Origin: CAYJBP01 sp964372025
Lineage (GTDB): Bacteria > Bacillota > Dehalobacteriia > UBA4068
Assembly (NCBI GenBank): GCA_964372025.1
Contig: CAYJPF010000106.1
Location: 1 to 9,094, forward strand
DNA length: 9,094 nt
Direction of reading: 5' to 3'
This document shows positions 5,517 through 9,094 of the stretch, in pieces. A program made the position numbers and the translations under genes. A model generated the notes under the pieces. The model did no database searches and had not been told where the DNA came from. It worked only from the letters and a program-made list of their open reading frames with translations. How positions within the stretch are numbered: position 1 is the stretch's first letter; each line of letters opens with the position of its first letter.

Positions 5517-7076
5517 ATGTTGGCGATGATTAAAAGTTGCGTGGTTTTGGGGCTAACCGGCCATGATTTGCTGATTGAGGTGGATGTTAGCGCCGGCATG
5601 CCATCCTTTGATATTGTAGGGTTGCCCGATGCCGCCGTGCGCGAAAGCAAAGAACGGGTGCGTACCGCCTTAAAAAATTCCGGCTTGGAATTTCCGCTTA
5701 AAAAAGTTATTGTTAACTTAGCGCCGGCTAATTTAAAAAAAGAAGGCTCGCTGCTGGATTTACCCATAGCAGTGGGCATTTTGGCGGCAACCGAGCAAGT
5801 TCCCTTTAATAGATTATTGGCGGTTAGCGCCTTTTGCGGCGAATTATCGCTGGAAGGCACAATTAGGCCGATTAAAGGGGCCTTGCCAATAGCCGATCAT
5901 TTGTCGCAAAACCCCGACCTTAAAGCATTGTTTTTGCCTAAAGATAATGCGCCGGAAGCGGCCATGATTGAGGGCATTAATTGCCTAGCTGCCGCCGATT
6001 TAAAGCAGGTGGTGCGGCTATTGCGGCGTGAGGAGGAAATAGAGGTTGTTAAAACCGATATTTTGGCCTTGCTTGCGGCCGAAAGCATAATTGAAGGCCC
6101 CGATATGGCCGAGGTTAAAGGCCAAGAGGGGGTAAAAAGGGTATTGGAAATTGCCGCAGCAGGCGGCCATAATGCCTTGATGATTGGCGCCCCCGGCAGC
6201 GGTAAAACCATGATGGCACGGCGTTTACCGGGGATTATGCCGCCACTTACCATGGCCGAAAGCCTCGAGGCCACCAAAATTTATAGCATCGCCGGCCTAC
6301 TGCCTGTAGAGCGGCCGCTAATTATTAAGCGTCCGTTTCGCAGCCCGCATCATGGGGCTTCGGCGGCCAGCATTATTGGCGGCGGCACCAATCCCAAGCC
6401 CGGGGAGATTAGCCTGGCCCATAATGGCATCCTTTTTATGGACGAATTACCCGAGTTTAGCCGTGATGTATTAGAAGCCCTGCGCCAGCCCTTGGAGGAC
6501 AAAATGGTAAGTGTGGCCAGGGTGATGGCCAAGGTGGATTATCCGGCTAATTTGCAATTGATAGCGGCGATGAACCCCTGCCCTTGCGGCTTTTATGGTG
6601 ATAGCCAAAAGGAATGTAGTTGCACCAATTATCAGCGCCAGCGCTATTTGCAAAAGATTTCCGGCCCTTTATTAGATCGCATTGATTTGCATATCGAGGT
6701 ACCAAGGGTGCATTATCAGGATTTGAATATGGCCGAAAATCAGGCCTCCAAGCAGGCAACGGAAACTTCGGATACTATTCAAAAGCGGGTGATTAGGGCA
6801 CGCAAAATTCAATTGGCACGGTTTAAGCAGGATGATATTATTAATAATGCCGCTATGCAGCGCCGTCATATTGAGCAGTTTTGCCGCTTAGATGATGAGG
6901 GTAGCAGCTTTTTTGCGGCAGCATTTCGTAATTTAAACTTAAGCGGGCGGGCGCATGATCGCCTGCTAAAGGTGGCCAGAACCATAGCCGATTTAGCAAG
7001 TAGCCCTCAAATCAAAGTAGATCATATCGCCGAAGCCCTCCAATACAGAAGCCTAGATCGGGAGCAATTAGACTGA
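5517..7076 (+). CDS. comM: ComM/YifB family Mg-chelatase-like AAA+ ATPase
   Basis: A 519-residue hexameric AAA+ ATPase. ComM is a helicase that promotes branch migration of incoming DNA during natural transformation in Gram-negative species; the role of Bacillota YifB-type homologues is less certain. The N-terminal ChlI-like domain has MPSFDIVGLPDAAVRESKERV (from 28) and VNLAPANLKKEGS. The ATPase core shows Walker A GAPGSGKT (224-231), HHGASAASIIGGG (278-290), Walker B ILFMDE (305-310) and an arginine-bearing LLDRID (385-390). NPCPCG with CSC (C355, C357, C367, C369) looks like a cysteine cluster, possibly metal-binding. Length is typical and the frame is intact. AAGGAGGG precedes the ATG by about 9 nt. 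It overlaps dusB as TGATG. The dprA and topA genes that often follow comM are absent here. Confidence 0.95.
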   Translation: MLAMIKSCVVLGLTGHDLLIEVDVSAGMPSFDIVGLPDAAVRESKERVRTALKNSGLEFPLKKVIVNLAPANLKKEGSLLDLPIAVGILAATEQVPFNRLLAVSAFCGELSLEGTIRPIKGALPIADHLSQNPDLKALFLPKDNAPEAAMIEGINCLAAADLKQVVRLLRREEEIEVVKTDILALLAAESIIEGPDMAEVKGQEGVKRVLEIAAAGGHNALMIGAPGSGKTMMARRLPGIMPPLTMAESLEATKIYSIAGLLPVERPLIIKRPFRSPHHGASAASIIGGGTNPKPGEISLAHNGILFMDELPEFSRDVLEALRQPLEDKMVSVARVMAKVDYPANLQLIAAMNPCPCGFYGDSQKECSCTNYQRQRYLQKISGPLLDRIDLHIEVPRVHYQDLNMAENQASKQATETSDTIQKRVIRARKIQLARFKQDDIINNAAMQRRHIEQFCRLDDEGSSFFAAAFRNLNLSGRAHDRLLKVARTIADLASSPQIKVDHIAEALQYRSLDREQLD

Positions 7077-8128
7077 TGACTATTAATCAAAATAAGCAGC
7101 AATTGAATGAGTTGAATATCGGCCATAATTTGAGCTTTAAGCCCTTGGTAGCAGCCCCTTTAGCAGGCCTTACTACCAGGGCTTTTCGGGATATCGTGCT
7201 TGAAAACGGCGCCGGCGCAGCCTATGGCGAGATGATTAGCGCCCAGGCCTTATGCTATGCCAATAAACGCACCCTGGAGCTGTTGGATATCGCCGCTGAA
7301 AGTAGTCCTAAAATAGTCCAGTTATTCGGACATGATCCTGCCCATTTGGAAAAAGCAGGCCATATCGTGGCCGAGCTGGGCGCGGAGATGATCGATATCA
7401 ATATGGGCTGCCCGGTGGCCAAGGTGGTAAATAATGGCGAGGGGGCATCTTTGGCTAAAGACCCTGCTAAAGCGGCATTGTTAGTGCAGGCTGCTGCTAA
7501 AAGCGGTTTGCCGATTAGCGTAAAAATTCGAAGCGGCTGGGATAAGCAGCAGATTAATGCCCCGGATTTTGCCAAGGCTTTGGAGCAGGCCGGTGCAGCG
7601 ATGATTGCCTTGCATGCTCGCACCAGGGATCAATTTTATCAAGGCCAAGCCGATTGGGATTTGATTAGCGTGGTTAAGCAGGCAATTAGCATCCCTTTGC
7701 TGGGCAATGGCGATATTTTTAATGCTAAAGATGCGGCGGCCATGCTAAGCCAAACCGCCTGCGACGGCCTAATGATAGGCCGTGGTATGCTGGGTAATCC
7801 CTGGCTATTTGCCGAGGTAGATGCCTATTTAGCAGGGGCGGACTTGCCACAGCGTCCGAATGAGCAGGAGGTTTTGGCGATGGCAATCAGGCATCTAAAA
7901 ATTCAAAGCGAGCGTTTTATTTATTGGCGTGGCCTAAGGCATAAAGATCCGCCGCAGCAAGTGGCGATTGAGGGCGAGCTAGAGGCGGTGCGCAGCATGC
8001 GTGGCCATTTGGGTTATTATGTAAAGGGTATGCCCGGGGCGGCTAATTTGCGTTATCGGCTTAATCAGCTAACCCGAGTATACGAGCTAGAGCAGCTGTT
8101 TAGTGATTATTTGGCAGGCAAGGTTTGA
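7076..8128 (+). CDS. dusB: tRNA-dihydrouridine synthase (DusB/NifR3 family)
   Basis: An FMN-dependent enzyme that reduces specific uridines in the tRNA D-loop to dihydrouridine using NAD(P)H. The 350-residue protein shows the TIM-barrel signatures of the family: VAAPLAGLTTRAFR (25-38), INMGCPVAKV (108-117) with the likely catalytic C112, SVKIRSGWD with K150, ALHARTRDQFY with H180, and DGLMIGRGMLGNPW near 230-245 for FMN phosphate. The C-terminal helical region (MRGHLGYYVKGMPGAANLR) is the tRNA-binding part. The frame is complete. Its ATG overlaps the comM stop (TGATG), with GGGAG a few bases upstream, so translation is probably coupled. The first about 20 residues are a polar extension before the barrel. 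Assignment to DusB rather than another bacterial Dus rests on overall resemblance. Confidence 0.93.
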   Translation: MTINQNKQQLNELNIGHNLSFKPLVAAPLAGLTTRAFRDIVLENGAGAAYGEMISAQALCYANKRTLELLDIAAESSPKIVQLFGHDPAHLEKAGHIVAELGAEMIDINMGCPVAKVVNNGEGASLAKDPAKAALLVQAAAKSGLPISVKIRSGWDKQQINAPDFAKALEQAGAAMIALHARTRDQFYQGQADWDLISVVKQAISIPLLGNGDIFNAKDAAAMLSQTACDGLMIGRGMLGNPWLFAEVDAYLAGADLPQRPNEQEVLAMAIRHLKIQSERFIYWRGLRHKDPPQQVAIEGELEAVRSMRGHLGYYVKGMPGAANLRYRLNQLTRVYELEQLFSDYLAGKV

Positions 8129-8136
8129 GGATTATC

Positions 8137-8176
8137 AGCCGCTTAAAAGTTGTGGGCGGCTGGGGTTTATGCTGAT
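8137..8176 (+). terminator. GC-rich stem-loop after dusB, doubtful terminator
   Basis: AGCCGC (8137-8142) pairs with GCGGCT (8156-8161) across a 13-nt loop, followed by GGGGTTT. An alternative pairing joins ATCAGC (8134-8139) with GCTGAT (8171-8176). No U tract follows, so the comM-dusB transcript may end inefficiently here or read on into smpB. Confidence 0.4.
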
Positions 8177-8209
8177 CAAAAAATGTCAAAAAATATCAAT
8201 AAAAAAATA

Positions 8210-8239
8210 TTGTTAAAGTTGGCCGGGATGTGTTATAAT
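8210..8239 (+). promoter_or_regulatory. Extended -10 promoter of smpB
   Basis: A perfect TATAAT (8234-8239) is preceded by TG one base upstream (8231-8232), the extended -10 pattern. TTGTTA (8210-8215) lies 18 nt upstream as -35. The predicted start near 8246 gives a leader of about 25 nt. Confidence 0.75.
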
Positions 8240-8270
8240 AAGAAAAGCAGTTGGTAAGGAGGTTTAAAAC

Positions 8271-8738
8271 GTGCCTGAGCAAAAAATCAAAATTATAGCG
8301 GAAAATCGAAAGGCACGGCATGAGTATCATTTTCTGGAGCTTTTTGAGGCAGGGATAGAGCTTAAAGGTACCGAGGTAAAATCTTTGCGGGTGGGCAAGG
8401 CCAATATAACCGAGGCGCATTGCCGCATTGATAATGGCCAGGCTTTTATTCATAATATGCATATCAGCCCTTATGAGATGGGTAATCGTTTTAATCACGA
8501 GCCCAAAAGGCTGCGCCGCCTATTATTGCATAAATCCGAAATTCGCCGTATTTTTGCCAAAGTGCGCGAAAAAGGCCTAACTATTGTGCCGGTAAAGATG
8601 TATTTTAAAGGCCAAAATGCCAAGCTGGAGATAGCTTTAGCCCAGGGCAAAAAGTTGTACGATAAAAGGGATGATATGATTAGCAAAACCGTAAAACGGG
8701 AAACAGAGCGCGCCTTAAAAGAGCGTTCTAGGCAATAA
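8271..8738 (+). CDS. smpB: SsrA-binding protein SmpB
   Basis: A 155-residue RNA-binding protein that delivers tmRNA to stalled ribosomes, mimicking codon-anticodon pairing in the decoding centre. Family landmarks are ENRKARHEYHFLELFEAGIELKGTEVKSLR near the start, HISPYEMGNRFNHEPKRLRRLLLH in the middle, VKMYFKGQNAKLEIALAQGKKLYDKRD, and a basic C-terminal tail ending in ERALKERSRQ. Full length and intact. The start is GTG at 8271, set by AAGGAGG (8256-8262) 8 nt upstream and by the promoter at 8210-8239. The ssrA gene begins only 7 nt past the stop, and I see no good separate promoter for it, so the two RNAs may share a transcript. Confidence 0.97.
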   Translation: MPEQKIKIIAENRKARHEYHFLELFEAGIELKGTEVKSLRVGKANITEAHCRIDNGQAFIHNMHISPYEMGNRFNHEPKRLRRLLLHKSEIRRIFAKVREKGLTIVPVKMYFKGQNAKLEIALAQGKKLYDKRDDMISKTVKRETERALKERSRQ

Positions 8739-8745
8739 ATTATAT

Positions 8746-9091
8746 GGGGATGTAAAGGTTTCGACGGGGGAAGAATTGGCATGGCAAGCGAGCCGAGATC
8801 CCACTAACTCGTTAAACAGTGGAACTGGTTTTAATTGCCAAAAATAATTTTGCTTTAGCAGCTTAAGCCTGCTACCTTAGCCCACCTCGCTCGTAGGGTG
8901 GAAATCTAAGGTCATAATACGAGCTAACCTTAAGCAGGGCGCCTTGACTGTTTAAGGAAAAAACAAAGGCTAGCAAAGCATAAGGTAGTTTGTAGCCGTA
9001 TGCCAAGCAAAACTTAAAGTACAAACTGCGCTCGGAGAAAACCATGTGGGTTCTCTTTCGGACAGGGGTTCAATTCCCCTCATCTCCACCA
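8746..9091 (+). ncRNA. ssrA: Transfer-messenger RNA (tmRNA)
   Basis: A 346-nt one-piece tmRNA. The tRNA-like acceptor stem forms from GGGGATG (8746-8752) and CATCTCC (9081-9087, one G-T pair), with discriminator A9088 and encoded CCA at 9089-9091. The T arm is AGGGG-TTCAATT-CCCCT (9064-9080). The 5' end carries the conserved AAAGGTTTCGACGGGG. After the tag frame a pseudoknot is visible: ACCTTAG (8874-8880) pairs with CTAAGGT (8906-8912), CCACC (8882-8886) with GGTGG (8897-8901), and loop CTCGTA (8890-8895) with TACGAG (8918-8923). It acts with SmpB to free stalled ribosomes and tag the nascent protein for proteolysis. Confidence 0.97.
8837..8866 (+). other. tmRNA tag reading frame, peptide AKNNFALAA
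   Basis: Inside ssrA, the frame GCC AAA AAT AAT TTT GCT TTA GCA GCT TAA encodes AKNNFALAA and stops at 8864-8866. The ALAA end is the classic ClpXP degron. GCC at 8837 is chosen as resume codon because TAATT just before it resembles the TAGTC preceding the E. coli resume codon. The exact start is therefore inferred, while the ALAA end and stop are certain. At nine residues it is slightly short. Confidence 0.8.
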
Positions 9092-9094
9092 AAA

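Noticed and set aside
8196..8498. Minus-strand frame of 100 codons across the smpB promoter and 5' part
   Set aside because: It runs antisense through the promoter and the conserved smpB coding sequence, with no family resemblance.

Overview
This 9.1-kb window looks like ordinary chromosome from an anaerobic Bacillota (Firmicutes), probably Clostridia or Negativicutes. The evidence is a ferredoxin-linked 2-oxoacid oxidoreductase operon, strong AGGAGG-type ribosome binding sites, sigma-A-like promoters (TTTACA/TATACT, TTGTAA/TATAAT) and a tmRNA tag ending in ALAA. I cannot name a genus. No phage, transposase, CRISPR or defence genes are visible, and I see no undescribed multi-gene system. The unexplained structure is confined to two intergenic stretches.

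Layout. Positions 1-311 contain no convincing gene. They hold a tRNA-like fragment at the left edge, then a chain of stem-loops, including a 13-bp inverted repeat with arms 53 nt apart, ending in a bidirectional terminator. Positions 312-2878 (minus strand) are a tightly overlapping four-gene operon, korD-korA-korB-korC in transcription order. It encodes delta, alpha, beta and gamma subunits of a 2-oxoacid:ferredoxin oxidoreductase of the KOR/VOR type. A 190-bp divergent promoter region separates it from a plus-strand HD-domain hydrolase (3070-3717). Positions 3718-4122 are non-coding between two convergent genes. They contain a 14-bp triple repeat, a 12-bp palindrome and a 20-bp unit repeated four times, then the minus-strand terminator of a DUF1015 gene (4123-5400). 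The rest is on the plus strand: comM/yifB (5517-7076), dusB (7076-8128, overlapping comM), smpB (8271-8738) and ssrA (8746-9091).

How the genes work together. The KOR/VOR subunits form one enzyme: alpha and beta carry the TPP active site, gamma completes the CoA-dependent core, and the small ferredoxin subunit carries two [4Fe-4S] clusters that pass electrons to external ferredoxin. SmpB and tmRNA form the trans-translation ribosome-rescue pair, and only 7 nt separate the two genes. ComM (a DNA helicase linked to transformation) and DusB (tRNA dihydrouridine synthase) share an mRNA but have no obvious functional link. Several longest-ORF starts are wrong. The HD, DUF1015 and korC genes begin 14 to 20 codons further in, and for the first two the upstream in-frame start codon lies inside a promoter hexamer.
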